A stretch of 64,000 nt of DNA, taken from positions 1,007,501 to 1,071,500 of the forward strand of contig CP102274.1 of the NCBI GenBank assembly GCA_025149285.1, given 5' to 3'. The DNA is from Hungatella hathewayi. GTDB taxonomy: Bacteria > Bacillota > Clostridia > Lachnospirales > Lachnospiraceae. Positions 46,203-55,701 of the stretch are shown here, in pieces. Below the pieces are notes generated by a model. That model worked only from the letters and a program-made list of their open reading frames with translations, was not told the origin of the DNA and searched no databases. The first letter of the stretch is position 1. The number at the start of each line of letters is the position of its first letter. A program made the translations under genes and the position numbers.

Positions 46203-48487
46203 ATATGGAAATGCATGCGGTAAATTCCCCCGTTATCAAGGTGGATGCAAAGGCGCTGGTAACAGGTAAGCCTGTCTATACGGATGATTTAGCGCCGAAG
46301 GACAGCCTGATTGTCAAGGTGCTTCGGAGTCCTCACGCTCATGCGCTGATTCGGGAAATCGATGTGAAGGCTGCCTCCGAGGTGGACGGGATCGCCTGTG
46401 TACTGACTTATAAGGATGTGCCGGATCAGCGTTTTACCATGGCGGGGCAGACGTATCCGGAGCCCAGCCCCTATGACAGGCTGATTCTGGATCAGAGGCT
46501 GCGTTTTGCAGGCGATGCGGCTGCGATCGTGGCGGGAGAGACAGAAGAGGCGGTGGACCGCGCTCTCCGCCTGATTAAGGTGGAATATGAGGTGCTGGAA
46601 CCTGTTCTCGACTTCCGGCAGGCAAAGGACAGTGAGATTCTGGTTCATCCGGAGGATAACTGGAAGAGTCTCTGCCCGGTAGGCGCGGATAACAGACGCA
46701 ATCTGTGTGCCTGCGGCGGCGAGGAAAACGGCGATGTGGACGGCACCCTGGAGAAATGCGAGGTTGTGATCGACCGCGTCTATCATACCAAGGCGAATCA
46801 GCAGGCGATGATGGAGACGTTCCGTGCATATACGTATCTGGATACATACGGCCGCTTAAATGTGGTGGCCTCCACCCAGATTCCGTTTCATGTGAGAAGA
46901 ATTCTTGCCCATGCGCTCGATATTCCCAAATCCATGGTGCGTGTGATCAAGCCGAGAATCGGAGGCGGATTTGGAGCGAAGCAGACCGTGGTGGCGGAAG
47001 TTTACCCGGCGATCGTGACGATGAAGACGGGAAGGGCGGCGAAGATGGTCTATACCCGCTATGAATCGCAGATCGCCTCATCTCCGCGCCATGAGATGGA
47101 GATTCATGTACGTCTGGGGGCGGACGCGGAAGGAACGATCAAGGCGATTGATGTCTACACTTTATCCAATACGGGCGCGTATGGAGAACACGGTCCGACA
47201 ACGGTAGGCCTTTCCGGCCATAAATCCATTCCGCTTTACCGGACTCCGGAAGCGTTCCGGTTCCGTTACGATGTGGTCTATACGAATGTCATGTCCTCCG
47301 GTGCTTACCGCGGATATGGAGCGACACAGGGAATCTTTGCGGTGGAATCTGCGGTTAATGAACTCGCTGCCGCGCTTCACATGGACCCGGTGGCACTGCG
47401 GGAGAAGAACATGGTGAAGGAAGGCGACGTAATGCCTGCCTACTACGGAGAGAAGTTAAACAGCTGTGCGTTGGACCGCTGTATGGCGAGAGCGAAGGAA
47501 ATGATCGGATGGGATCAGAAATTCCCGCGTGTGGACATGGGAAATGGTAAGGTTCGCGGGGTCGGCGTCGCCATGGCCATGCAGGGCTCATCCATTTCCA
47601 ATGTTGACGTGGGCTCTGTAGAAATCCGCGTGAATGATGACGGCTTCTATACCCTGATGATCGGGGCTTCCGATATGGGGACCGGTTGTGACACGATTCT
47701 TGCACAGATGGCAGCAGACTGTCTGGAATGTGACATGGATCAGATCGTCGTGCACGGTACTGATACTGACGTATCCCCCTATGATTCCGGCTCTTATGCC
47801 TCCAGTACTACGTATCTGACTGGTATGGCGGTGGTGCGGGCCTGTGAGGAATTGAGACGGAAAATTGTGGATAAAGGCGCGGAATATTTGAACTGCTGTG
47901 GAGAAACACTGGAATTTGACGGTAAACGGGTTTATCAGCCGGATGGAGAGTTGGAAATATCCTTAAAAGATATCGGAAACCGCGTCATGTGCTTTAATGA
48001 GAAAATGCTGTCAGCCGGTTACACCCACACATCTCCGGTATCCCCGCCTCCGTTCATGGTGGGAATGGCCGAGGTGGAAGTCGATACGGAGACGGGAGAC
48101 GTCAGGCTGATTGATTATGCGGCCGTCGTTGACTGCGGAACCGTGATTAATCCGAATCTGGCCAGAGTTCAGACGGAGGGCGGAATCGCCCAGGGAATCG
48201 GCATGGCGCTCTATGAGGATATTACCTATACAGAGAAGGGAAGACTGATTGAGAATTCTCTCATGCAGTATAAGCTTCCGACCAGACTCGATGTGGGGAA
48301 TGTCCGGGTGGAATTTGAGAGCAGCTATGAGCCGACCGGCCCGTTTGGAGCGAAGTCCATCGGTGAGATTGTGATTAATACTCCGTCACCGGCCATCGCA
48401 GGCGCGGTGGCGAATGCGGTGGGCGTGCAGATACGGGAGCTGCCGATTACTGCTGAAAAGGTGTATAAAGGAATGCGTGAATTGTAA
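46199..48487 (+). CDS. Molybdenum hydroxylase, molybdopterin-binding catalytic subunit
   Basis: The 762-residue large subunit has KPRIGGGFGAKQ near 252-263 (cofactor binding), GAYRGYGATQGIF near 368-380, and FGAKSIGEI near 717-725 with the catalytic Glu. The purine hydroxylases are the best-known relatives, but aldehyde, nicotinate-type and other substrates are equally possible, since no purine genes are adjacent. The order FAD, FeS, Mo subunits is common in clostridia. A strong terminator follows. Confidence 0.92.
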   Translation: MNMEMHAVNSPVIKVDAKALVTGKPVYTDDLAPKDSLIVKVLRSPHAHALIREIDVKAASEVDGIACVLTYKDVPDQRFTMAGQTYPEPSPYDRLILDQRLRFAGDAAAIVAGETEEAVDRALRLIKVEYEVLEPVLDFRQAKDSEILVHPEDNWKSLCPVGADNRRNLCACGGEENGDVDGTLEKCEVVIDRVYHTKANQQAMMETFRAYTYLDTYGRLNVVASTQIPFHVRRILAHALDIPKSMVRVIKPRIGGGFGAKQTVVAEVYPAIVTMKTGRAAKMVYTRYESQIASSPRHEMEIHVRLGADAEGTIKAIDVYTLSNTGAYGEHGPTTVGLSGHKSIPLYRTPEAFRFRYDVVYTNVMSSGAYRGYGATQGIFAVESAVNELAAALHMDPVALREKNMVKEGDVMPAYYGEKLNSCALDRCMARAKEMIGWDQKFPRVDMGNGKVRGVGVAMAMQGSSISNVDVGSVEIRVNDDGFYTLMIGASDMGTGCDTILAQMAADCLECDMDQIVVHGTDTDVSPYDSGSYASSTTYLTGMAVVRACEELRRKIVDKGAEYLNCCGETLEFDGKRVYQPDGELEISLKDIGNRVMCFNEKMLSAGYTHTSPVSPPPFMVGMAEVEVDTETGDVRLIDYAAVVDCGTVINPNLARVQTEGGIAQGIGMALYEDITYTEKGRLIENSLMQYKLPTRLDVGNVRVEFESSYEPTGPFGAKSIGEIVINTPSPAIAGAVANAVGVQIRELPITAEKVYKGMREL

Positions 48488-48500
48488 AATAAAAGAGAAG

Positions 48501-48546
48501 CCGGGGCGGAATATGAGAGGTTTTCCATGTTCCGCCCCGGTTTTTT
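48501..48546 (+). terminator. Terminator of the molybdenum hydroxylase operon
   Basis: CCGGGGCGGAA (48501-48511) pairs with TTCCGCCCCGG (48530-48540), followed by six Ts. Confidence 0.95.
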
Positions 48547-48624
48547 GATTTTATTTTTGAAAAGTATGGCATGGAAATTTTCCGGTATCATAAAATCTGG
48601 TATGCGGCAAAAGGCAGCTTCAGT

Positions 48625-48660
48625 GTCAAAAACCCCGCTGTTAACGGCGGGGTTTTTGAC
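48625..48660. terminator. Bidirectional terminator, mainly for the Opu-type operon
   Basis: GTCAAAAACCCCGC (48625-48638) and GCGGGGTTTTTGAC (48647-48660) are perfect inverted copies with T runs on both strands. It lies just after the stop of the minus-strand binding-protein gene. Confidence 0.92.
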
Positions 48661-48682
48661 TGATGATTGTGAATTCCTGAGT

Positions 48683-49588
48683 CTAGTTTAAAAGTCCTTT
48701 TTCTGTTAAAAAGTCTTTCGCAACCTCTTTTTCATCCTTCTGTTCTACTTCCACAGCATAGTTCATGGCGCGCATCTCATCGTCGGAGATCTGGCCGGTC
48801 AGCTTTTCCAGGGTTTCGCTCAGTTTTGGATATTTCTTTAAGGTATCCTGGCGGACTACAGTGGCGCCGTAATAAGTGGCGAAAATATGCTGGTCATCTT
48901 CAAGCAGGGATACATCAGCCACACTTAACTGGGCATCGGTGGTGTACGCGTTGGTGACATCGATCTGCTTGTCGGCCATAGCCGTGTACTTTAAGGCGAT
49001 ATCGATATCCTTGACATCCTTAAAATTCATGTTATAGGCTGAAGCGAGATAGTTAAATCCATCTTCCCGTTCCATGTAGTCGGGATTCCCGCCGAATACC
49101 AGCTGATTGGATGCAGCAGCCAGATCCGAGAAGGTCTTAAGGGAATACTGGTCGGCAGCTTCCTTTCTGACAGCCAGAACGTAGGAATTCTGGAAGCCGT
49201 AGAGGCCGGTCCAGTGAAGCCCCATCTCTTCATAGCCCTTCTGGAGATTCGCGTAAAGAACATCGGGATCGTTCTCCTGTTCCTTCTTTAATACGGTGAG
49301 CCAGCCGGTTCCCGTGTATTCCGGATATAAATCAAAATCACCCTTTAACAGCGCCGGCTGAATGTTGGTGGTTCCGCCGCCGACCCCTTTGGTAATCTCT
49401 ACTTTTACACCGAGATCATGCTCGATTAACTGGCCGATAATCTCGGTCAGAACATACTGCTCCGTCATGGGCTTGGATGCGATCTTTATGGTCCCCTGTT
49501 CCTTTTTTGCGCATCCGCCGAGAGACAGCGCTGCGATGGCTGCGGTACCTATGACTGCTGCAGCAGCTATTTTTTTCCATTTTTTCAT
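48683..49588 (-). CDS. Glycine betaine/carnitine/choline-type ABC transporter, binding lipoprotein
   Basis: The 301-residue protein has a lipoprotein signal (MKKWKKIAAAA, LGGC) and an OpuCC/OsmF-type binding domain: IASKPMTEQYVLTEII near 35-50, GVGGGTTNIQPALLKGDFDL, and YPEYTGTGW. Family ligands are quaternary amines. AGGAGG precedes the chosen ATG; the longer frame starts before it. It is the last gene of a three-gene minus-strand operon. Confidence 0.88.
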   Translation of the reverse strand: MKKWKKIAAAAVIGTAAIAALSLGGCAKKEQGTIKIASKPMTEQYVLTEIIGQLIEHDLGVKVEITKGVGGGTTNIQPALLKGDFDLYPEYTGTGWLTVLKKEQENDPDVLYANLQKGYEEMGLHWTGLYGFQNSYVLAVRKEAADQYSLKTFSDLAAASNQLVFGGNPDYMEREDGFNYLASAYNMNFKDVKDIDIALKYTAMADKQIDVTNAYTTDAQLSVADVSLLEDDQHIFATYYGATVVRQDTLKKYPKLSETLEKLTGQISDDEMRAMNYAVEVEQKDEKEVAKDFLTEKGLLN

Positions 49589-49669
49589 TTCTGGATCCTC
49601 CTGTGATCGTTCTGTCATTTCTGCCCCTCAAGACTCACGGGGGCTCTATATAAACGCAGCGGCCTTTCC

Positions 49670-50392
49670 CTAACCGGCTACCAGCCGGCGGACAAAGTCC
49701 GTTGCAGGATGTTCTAAAAGTTCGGTGGGAGACCCGTCCTGAATGATGTTTCCGTGATCCATGACGAGGACACGGCTGCCAAGCTTTAATGCTTCCTTGA
49801 TATCGTGTGTGACAAAGACGATGGTTCCGCCCAGTTCCTCGTGGATTCGAAGGATCTCCTCCTGAAGACGCCTGCGGGTGATCTCATCGACTGCGCCGAA
49901 GGGCTCGTCCATCAGGATGATCTTCGGTGAATTCATCAGCGCCCTGGCGATGCCCACTCTCTGACGCTGACCGCCGGACAGCTCGCTGGGATAGCGCTTC
50001 AGCATATCCGTATCCAGACCAACCGTCCCGGCAAGCTGCCGGGCACGGGCGGCGATGGCTGCTTTGTCCGGAGACTTATAGAGATTCGGTACGTAGCTGA
50101 TATTCTTTTCAATCGTCATGTGGGGGAAGAGGCCGATCTCCTGGATGACGTAGCCGATGCCGCGCCGGAGTTCATTGATATCCGTCCGGGATATATCCGT
50201 ACCGTTGATGGTCACGGTTCCCTGCTCCGGTGTCAGCAGGCCGTTCATCAGCTTCAGCGCAGTGGTCTTGCCGCAGCCGGAGCTGCCGATCATGGTTAAA
50301 AATGTGCCCTGTTCCACACTTAAGTTAAAATGTTCCAGGATCCTGTTGGGTCCATAGGACATGGTGATATCCTTTAATTCGATGACGTTCAT
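49670..50392 (-). CDS. Quaternary amine ABC transporter, ATPase
   Basis: The 240-residue ATPase has GSSGCGKTTALKLMNGLL (Walker A), LSGGQRQRVGIARAL (signature) and IILMDEPFGAVD (Walker B). It lacks the C-terminal CBS domains that the osmotically regulated OpuCA/ProV carry, so transport may not be gated by ionic strength in that way. GAGG precedes ATG 50392. Confidence 0.9.
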   Translation of the reverse strand: MNVIELKDITMSYGPNRILEHFNLSVEQGTFLTMIGSSGCGKTTALKLMNGLLTPEQGTVTINGTDISRTDINELRRGIGYVIQEIGLFPHMTIEKNISYVPNLYKSPDKAAIAARARQLAGTVGLDTDMLKRYPSELSGGQRQRVGIARALMNSPKIILMDEPFGAVDEITRRRLQEEILRIHEELGGTIVFVTHDIKEALKLGSRVLVMDHGNIIQDGSPTELLEHPATDFVRRLVAG

Positions 50393-50420
50393 ACGATAAT
50401 CCTCCTTACGGCCGTCTCCT

Positions 50421-51065
50421 TTATGGAGCCAGATGCCACTTCTTCCGAATATGACGTTCAATATAAGCCACCAGCTGATCGGAGGCCAGTGCCACGATGG
50501 CGATTAAGATACTGCCGGCATACGTCATGGCGGCGTTGTTCGTGGTGATGCCGCGGTAGATGGCCACCCCTAAGCCGCCTGCCCCGATGTAGGAGGCGAT
50601 ACCGCTGAGTGAAATCGTCATGACTACCATACTGCGGAGTCCCGCTACGATGACAGGAAGCGCCAGCGGAAGCTTGACCTTGTAAAGAATCTGCCAGGGC
50701 GTGCTTCCCATGCCCTTTGCCACCTCGATGGTGGAGGCTTCAATAGTGGTGATGCCGGTGTAGGTGTTCCGGACCATGGGCAGCAGCCCGTAGATGGTGA
50801 GCGCGATGGTGGCCGTCTTATTGCCGATGCCGGTAAACGGGATTAAAAAGCCCAGCATGGAGATGGAGGGAATCGTATAGGCCACGTTGATGATCCCGAT
50901 GATCCATGTGGCGAATTTCCTGTGTTCACTGATTAAAATACCGAGAAACAGGCCGATGGTACCCGAAATAAGAATCGCTGTCGATGCAATCTTTATATGC
51001 TGGAGAATCAGCTCCTGGAAGAACGGCCAGCGTTCCACATAGAGAGAAAAAATTCCGTGAATCAT
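50421..51065 (-). CDS. Quaternary amine ABC transporter, permease
   Basis: The 214-residue permease has five or six helices and the EAA loop GMGSTPWQILYKVKLPLALP near 125-144. OpuC systems use two permeases; here only one gene is present, so it probably forms a homodimer. Start 51065 has ACGGAGGT ahead. It is the first gene of the operon. Confidence 0.88.
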   Translation of the reverse strand: MIHGIFSLYVERWPFFQELILQHIKIASTAILISGTIGLFLGILISEHRKFATWIIGIINVAYTIPSISMLGFLIPFTGIGNKTATIALTIYGLLPMVRNTYTGITTIEASTIEVAKGMGSTPWQILYKVKLPLALPVIVAGLRSMVVMTISLSGIASYIGAGGLGVAIYRGITTNNAAMTYAGSILIAIVALASDQLVAYIERHIRKKWHLAP

Positions 51066-51127
51066 GAGATAGACCTCCGTTTGTCGTTGGTATGAGTCCT
51101 GTATGCAACAGAACACACGTTCTAAAT

Positions 51128-51156
51128 ATTATACTACAAAAGTGGTGGGGAAGCAA
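51128..51156 (-). promoter_or_regulatory. Promoter of the Opu-type operon
   Basis: On the minus strand TTGCTT (51156-51151) and TATAAT (51133-51128) are 17 bases apart, about 60 bases ahead of the permease start. Confidence 0.65.
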
Positions 51157-51191
51157 CCAGATTCTGGAAAAAATAACAGGATGAAAAATGA

Positions 51192-51212
51192 GGTCTGCCG
51201 GATTGGCAGACC
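51192..51212 (-). terminator. Terminator of the cell-wall-binding protein gene
   Basis: GGTCTGCC (51192-51199) and GGCAGACC (51205-51212) form a hairpin followed on the minus strand by TCATTTTTC. It lies 44 bases after the stop of the gene at 51256. Confidence 0.75.
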
Positions 51213-51255
51213 CCGTTTCTATTTAGAAAAGAGTGCTTGTGATGGCGGAATTTCG

Positions 51256-52674
51256 TTATTCTTTTTCATAACCTTCATAGGTGACAATACCCTGCTTATT
51301 GGTGCTGAAGTACTTGTCGTCACCGTTCTTTAAGTTCTTTTTGCCTTTGGCAAGTTTTCCGGAGGTACCGATTAAGTAATCCTTGCCGTCATATTCGACA
51401 ACTTCGTATTTTGCGTCACGGTCAGCCTTCAGCAGGCGGCCCTTGATGTAGATGGAATCGTCGTAGATACCGTTGTAGCCGGCGCCCTTGTCACTGCCGG
51501 ACTTGCGGAAGTTGTAGGTGTATTTCTCACCGTCGATATCGATCGTGGTCTTGCCGGTAGCCATAACGCCTTCCTTTGGAGAATCTCCGAAGTAGTAAAC
51601 GTCACGCTCGTCGTCGGTATCCGGAAGGTCGCTTTCTGACTCGATCTCTTCGTAGGTCTCGATCTTCTTGTTGTCATCGAAGGTCAGCATATAGAGGCCG
51701 TGAAGCATTTCGCCCTTTTCGTTGAATGCGTAGCGGTAATTGTTGATTGTCTTAATCTGGCTCTTAACGAGTTCGCCGTTATTCTGGGCGTAGAACCAGT
51801 ATTCGGTGCCGTCGTCGTAAGCTTCAGGATCTACTTCGACGCCTGGGATAGTCTTAAACCAGCCCTTTGCCAGCCAGCACTGCTCAGGCAGGTTGTAATA
51901 TAAGTTGCTTCCGCTTGCAGCTGAGGTAGAAGCCTTGGCGTACCATTCAGATTCTGCCGCACCGTTTTCGTTGAAGCGGTACTTGAGACCGTTGATGGTT
52001 TTTGTGGTCTCTTTTGTTTTCTTGCCGTTAGAGCCGAAGTAGAACCAGTAGGTTCCGTTGAAATTATCGTCTTCCGTGTCGGGATCCTCTACTTCCTGCA
52101 GGCTCCATGCGTTGATGACCTGCGCACCGTCGTCAGAGTTGCCGCAGTAGTATACGCCCTCTCTCCATGCATCATCACCGGTGATTCGTTCGGAATCCTC
52201 GCCGACCCAGCCGAAGAGCATTCTTCCTTCTGAGTCAAATGCATATTTTTTCCATTCTCCATTGGCCTTGCGGATCGACTTAAACGAGGTCTTTCCGGAA
52301 CTGGAGGCCTTGTAGGCTTTTCCATTGTTCTGGAAGTAATACCAGTAGGTATCCGGTGAATCTTCCTCTTCATAATCAGAAGCGATTTCACGCCATTCGT
52401 TGGAAACCATGGCGCCTACGGAGTTGACGTAGTAATAGTTGTCGTCATCCTCAATCAGGCTGCTTTTTGCCATGTCTCCGTTGGAGTCGAGATAAAACCA
52501 GTTGTCACCCGACTTCTTCCAGGAATCGGTAACTCTGTTTCCGCTGGAATCTAAATAGACCCAGTTGTCGCCTTCCATGGACCAGCCCTGGGCTGCGAAT
52601 GCTGTCATAGATGCGCCTATGGTTAAGAGCGCGGCAGCGCATGGAATAATCCATTTTTTCATCTGTCTCTTCAT
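51256..52674 (-). CDS. Secreted cell-wall-binding repeat protein
   Basis: The 472-residue protein has a signal peptide (MKRQMKKWIIPCAAALL to AFA). The whole mature part is made of aromatic/Gly cell-wall-binding repeats of the choline-binding type, with units such as GWSMEGDNWVYLDSSG, DNWFYLDSNG, YYYVNSVG, YWYYFQNNGKAY, and YWFYFGSNGKK. The spacing is irregular and the spacers are acidic. No catalytic domain is visible, so it may be a structural or adhesive surface protein bound to choline or other wall groups. AAAGGGG is 11 bases ahead. A MerR-type promoter lies upstream (52738-52768). Confidence 0.85.
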   Translation of the reverse strand: MKRQMKKWIIPCAAALLTIGASMTAFAAQGWSMEGDNWVYLDSSGNRVTDSWKKSGDNWFYLDSNGDMAKSSLIEDDDNYYYVNSVGAMVSNEWREIASDYEEEDSPDTYWYYFQNNGKAYKASSSGKTSFKSIRKANGEWKKYAFDSEGRMLFGWVGEDSERITGDDAWREGVYYCGNSDDGAQVINAWSLQEVEDPDTEDDNFNGTYWFYFGSNGKKTKETTKTINGLKYRFNENGAAESEWYAKASTSAASGSNLYYNLPEQCWLAKGWFKTIPGVEVDPEAYDDGTEYWFYAQNNGELVKSQIKTINNYRYAFNEKGEMLHGLYMLTFDDNKKIETYEEIESESDLPDTDDERDVYYFGDSPKEGVMATGKTTIDIDGEKYTYNFRKSGSDKGAGYNGIYDDSIYIKGRLLKADRDAKYEVVEYDGKDYLIGTSGKLAKGKKNLKNGDDKYFSTNKQGIVTYEGYEKE

Positions 52675-52737
52675 AAATTAATTTCCCCTTTCAAATGAAA
52701 ATCATATCCTTTCATCAGCGCTCCTGCTGATAACACG

Positions 52738-52768
52738 ACTTTAAACCATGGACTTACTCCAAGGTCAA
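52738..52768 (-). promoter_or_regulatory. MerR-type promoter upstream of the cell-wall-binding protein gene
   Basis: On the minus strand TTGACC (52768-52763) and TAAAGT (52743-52738) are 19 bases apart. The near-palindrome CCTTGGA-GTAAG-TCCATGG spans the end of the -35 element and the spacer. This is the form recognised by MerR-family activators. TTACTCC (52754-52760) and GGAGTAA (52771-52777) form a second, overlapping perfect palindrome. Confidence 0.65.
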
Positions 52769-53055
52769 GCGGAGTAAAAAAGGCGTAAGAATGCGTAAGA
52801 AAATAAGAGAAAATTAAGGGAAATGAAGCTTGACACTGGAGCTGCTCCATCGTTTAAAATAAATGTTTTTTCTTTCTTCCTGCCGGTCTGATTCCAGAAT
52901 TCTCTCCATAAAATTCCAGTTTCTTTGTGTTAAGATAGCTTTATAATCATGATGTCACTTACTAACCGTCATTTGTTGAAATCGACATCTTATTGTCAGA
53001 TTATTATAATAATGATACAGGAGACAGGCAGGGCTGCAACAGAGAGGAAAATAAT
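52769..53055. other. Intergenic region between divergent genes
   Basis: This AT-rich stretch leads to the PRD regulator gene. TATAAT at about 52939-52944 and an AT-rich stretch at 52990-53020 are possible promoter elements for the PTS operon, but no good -35 partner was found. No RNA or protein gene was recognised. Confidence 0.4.
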
Positions 53056-54954
53056 ATGTACACAAAAACATTTCAGGTTGTCCAATACCTGGCAGACACT
53101 CTGGAGAGTTATGTCACCTCCGGACAGCTGGGAGCCCATCTTGGAGTCAGCAGCAGGATGATTCTTCGCTATATCAAAGAAGCAGAAGCTCTGGGAAAGG
53201 AAAACGGTTTTGAAATCCGTTCCTATAAGGGAAGGGGGTATCAGATAAAAATTACAGATCAGGCGCGCTGCCGGACATTTTTTAAGGAGATGGGAAGCCA
53301 TGCAGGCAGTCAGGGGGATGAGCTGATTCGTGAAATGGTGAGACGTATCCTGATCAGTGACGGATGCAAGATGGAGGAGCTGGAAGAACTGTTTCATTAC
53401 AGCCGGTCCAGTATGTCCAGAATTACAACGCTGTCGAACTCCTATCTGGAGAATTTCGGCCTGGAGCTGTTCAGTAAAGCCTATACGGGACTCTACATCA
53501 GCGGAAATGAAATCAGCATCCGGGACTGCATGTATCATCTGCTGGAGAAGGCAGGGGATGAAACGATCTGGGACTCTCTGGACATCCGGGAAGTACCGGA
53601 GAAAGACATCAGAAAATGGATCGGCAGATGCCTAAAAAAATACGGAATATCCGCAAAGGAAAAGGAAGAACAACAGTTTTTCAAATACCTGGCCATCACC
53701 ATCAAGCGAATCTCTCTCGGAAAGGAGATTTATTTCGGCTATCTGGCTCATCTGGACGGAAAAGAACCGTTTAAGGAGCAAATGAAGACGACGCGATTTC
53801 TGCTGAAGAAGTACTTTCCGAAAAACAGGCTGGAAGGGGAGTGCATGTATTTAACCCTGATCTGGATGCAGACCCTTGGCGGAAACTGCCGGTTCAACCA
53901 GATTGATGAACACAATCTCATGTTTTTCCATGGCCTGGTTATGAAGGGGATGAAAAAAATCCGGAATAACTACGGTGTGGATTTGAGCGGCGATGAAGCG
54001 CTGGTCAACGGTCTGATCCTCCATGTGGCATCCAGCTACGGAAAGTATCTGGTACATATGGAGACGGAGAATCCGTTCTATGAGGAACTTCAGAAAATAT
54101 ACCCCACTGCTTACTACTATGCCATTGAACTGGCGGAATGTATTACGGAGTATACAAAACAGAATCTCTCTGTTGGAGAACTGGGATTTCTCACCATGTA
54201 TTTTGCGTCTTCCCTGGAGCAGGAGAATAAAATCCGTAAGTTTAAGACCGCTTTCATCAGTGAAACCATGCCGGGAGCGGCACGCCTCTTAAAGAGCCGG
54301 CTGGAACAGATCTATGCCGGACTGGAAGTCCTGGACATCGGAGAGGCAGGGGAAGGAAATGCGCTGCCGGAGGAGGCGGATTTTTATATCACGATGCTTC
54401 CCACCGGCAGGGAGAACGTCCTGGGAAAGGAAGTGGTTACCGTCAGTCCGTTTCTGAATGAAAAGGACCAGATGAGGATCAATGCGGCCCTGACGCGGTT
54501 GAAAAGGAGCGGTAGTCTGGAATCCCTGTGCGGGAGGGACAGCTTTTTTCTGTGGGATAAGCCTGTAAGAAAAAAAGGAGTGCTTACGAGAATCTGTGAT
54601 CTGATGATTGAGCAGGGGAGGCTTAAGGAAGAAGAAAAGAATGCCGTTATGAAGCGGGAAAGTCTGGTATCGACAGAGATATCGCCGTTTGCGGCGCTGC
54701 CTCACTGCCTGATTGACGGAGAGAGCTTTTTTGTATTCGTACTGATGAAAAACCCTGTTCCATGGGGAAAGGCCAATGTGAAGCTTGTGATTCTGGGCTG
54801 CTTTAAAAGAGGGGATGAAAAAATCAAGGAAGTGCTGGAACGGTTGTTCCTGATGGTATCGGATGAACAGTGGATCAATAAACTGGCCGGCAGTAAATGC
54901 TATGAAGAATTTGTTACATATTTAAAGGAATTTGATGGAGGGTACTTATGCTGA
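53056..54954 (+). CDS. PRD-containing transcriptional activator (MtlR/BglG-type, with EIIB- and EIIA-like domains)
   Basis: The 632-residue protein has two N-terminal winged-helix units (LGAHLGVSSRMILRYIKEAE near 26-45), two PTS regulation domains (about 180-400), an EIIB-like region near 410-480 without a clear Cys, and an EIIA-like C-terminus with FAALPHCLIDGESF whose His fits the phosphorylation site. Such proteins activate the PTS operon when dephosphorylated by their EIIB. It is the first gene of the operon and overlaps the EIIA gene by 7 bases, so it probably controls its own operon. AGAGG lies ahead of ATG 53056. Confidence 0.85.
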   Translation: MYTKTFQVVQYLADTLESYVTSGQLGAHLGVSSRMILRYIKEAEALGKENGFEIRSYKGRGYQIKITDQARCRTFFKEMGSHAGSQGDELIREMVRRILISDGCKMEELEELFHYSRSSMSRITTLSNSYLENFGLELFSKAYTGLYISGNEISIRDCMYHLLEKAGDETIWDSLDIREVPEKDIRKWIGRCLKKYGISAKEKEEQQFFKYLAITIKRISLGKEIYFGYLAHLDGKEPFKEQMKTTRFLLKKYFPKNRLEGECMYLTLIWMQTLGGNCRFNQIDEHNLMFFHGLVMKGMKKIRNNYGVDLSGDEALVNGLILHVASSYGKYLVHMETENPFYEELQKIYPTAYYYAIELAECITEYTKQNLSVGELGFLTMYFASSLEQENKIRKFKTAFISETMPGAARLLKSRLEQIYAGLEVLDIGEAGEGNALPEEADFYITMLPTGRENVLGKEVVTVSPFLNEKDQMRINAALTRLKRSGSLESLCGRDSFFLWDKPVRKKGVLTRICDLMIEQGRLKEEEKNAVMKRESLVSTEISPFAALPHCLIDGESFFVFVLMKNPVPWGKANVKLVILGCFKRGDEKIKEVLERLFLMVSDEQWINKLAGSKCYEEFVTYLKEFDGGYLC

Positions 54955-55400
54955 CAGACATATTGACAAAGGACGTAGTCCGGCTGGATGTGGAAGGACT
55001 TACAACACCGGAGGAAGTAATTCATTTTAGCGGTCAGCTATTAGTGAACAGCGGGAAAGTGAAGGAAACTTATATTGTAAAAATGGAAGAGGCATTCCAT
55101 GACCTGGGTCCATATATGGTTATGGCACCGGGCATTGCAATGCCTCATGCGAGACCATCGGGAGATGTGTCTGAGCCCTGCATCAGCTTCATCAGGCTCA
55201 AAGATCCTGTATCGTTTCATCACCCCTTTAATGATCCGGTAAAACTTGTATTTACACTGGGCGGTGTGGAAAATGACAGCCATCTGGCGTTACTTCAGGA
55301 ACTGGGGAGATTTCTGGAGGATGATAAGGTCAGAGAACGTCTTTTAACAATCACTTCCTATGAGGAACTGGAAAAATTAACCGAAAAGGAGAGTTTATGA
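54948..55400 (+). CDS. PTS EIIA component, fructose/ascorbate type
   Basis: The 150-residue EIIA has MVMAPGIAMPHARPSGD near 60-76, with the phosphorylated His in MPHARP. It belongs to the PTS_EIIA_2 family. It overlaps the EIIB gene by 4 bases and transfers phosphate from HPr to that EIIB. Confidence 0.92.
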   Translation: MLTDILTKDVVRLDVEGLTTPEEVIHFSGQLLVNSGKVKETYIVKMEEAFHDLGPYMVMAPGIAMPHARPSGDVSEPCISFIRLKDPVSFHHPFNDPVKLVFTLGGVENDSHLALLQELGRFLEDDKVRERLLTITSYEELEKLTEKESL

Positions 55401-55660
55401 GAGTTATAACAGTGTGTGGAATGGGATTTGGAACCAGCCTTATGCTTCTGATGACCATAAAGGATATCGGGAAGAAGCATCATGTGACAGTGGAAGGGGA
55501 AGCAGTGGATTTAGGCTCTTATAAAGGAAAGACCTGTGATCTGATTGCGGCTTCCTCGGAGATCGCGAAACAGATCGTGGCCGATGTGCCCGTTCTGCCG
55601 GTTACAAATTTACTTGATAAAAAGGGGATTGAGGAATTGATTCTTCCTTATATGAAATAA
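55397..55660 (+). CDS. PTS EIIB component, ascorbate (UlaB/SgcB) type
   Basis: The 87-residue protein starts MRVITVCGMGFGTSLML with the phosphocysteine at residue 7 in the P-loop. It belongs to the PTS_IIB_ascorbate-type group and phosphorylates the incoming sugar with the EIIC encoded next. Confidence 0.92.
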   Translation: MRVITVCGMGFGTSLMLLMTIKDIGKKHHVTVEGEAVDLGSYKGKTCDLIAASSEIAKQIVADVPVLPVTNLLDKKGIEELILPYMK

Positions 55661-55701
55661 CCTGTGAAATGACTGCGGAAAGATAAAAGGAGAAGAACAG
55701 T

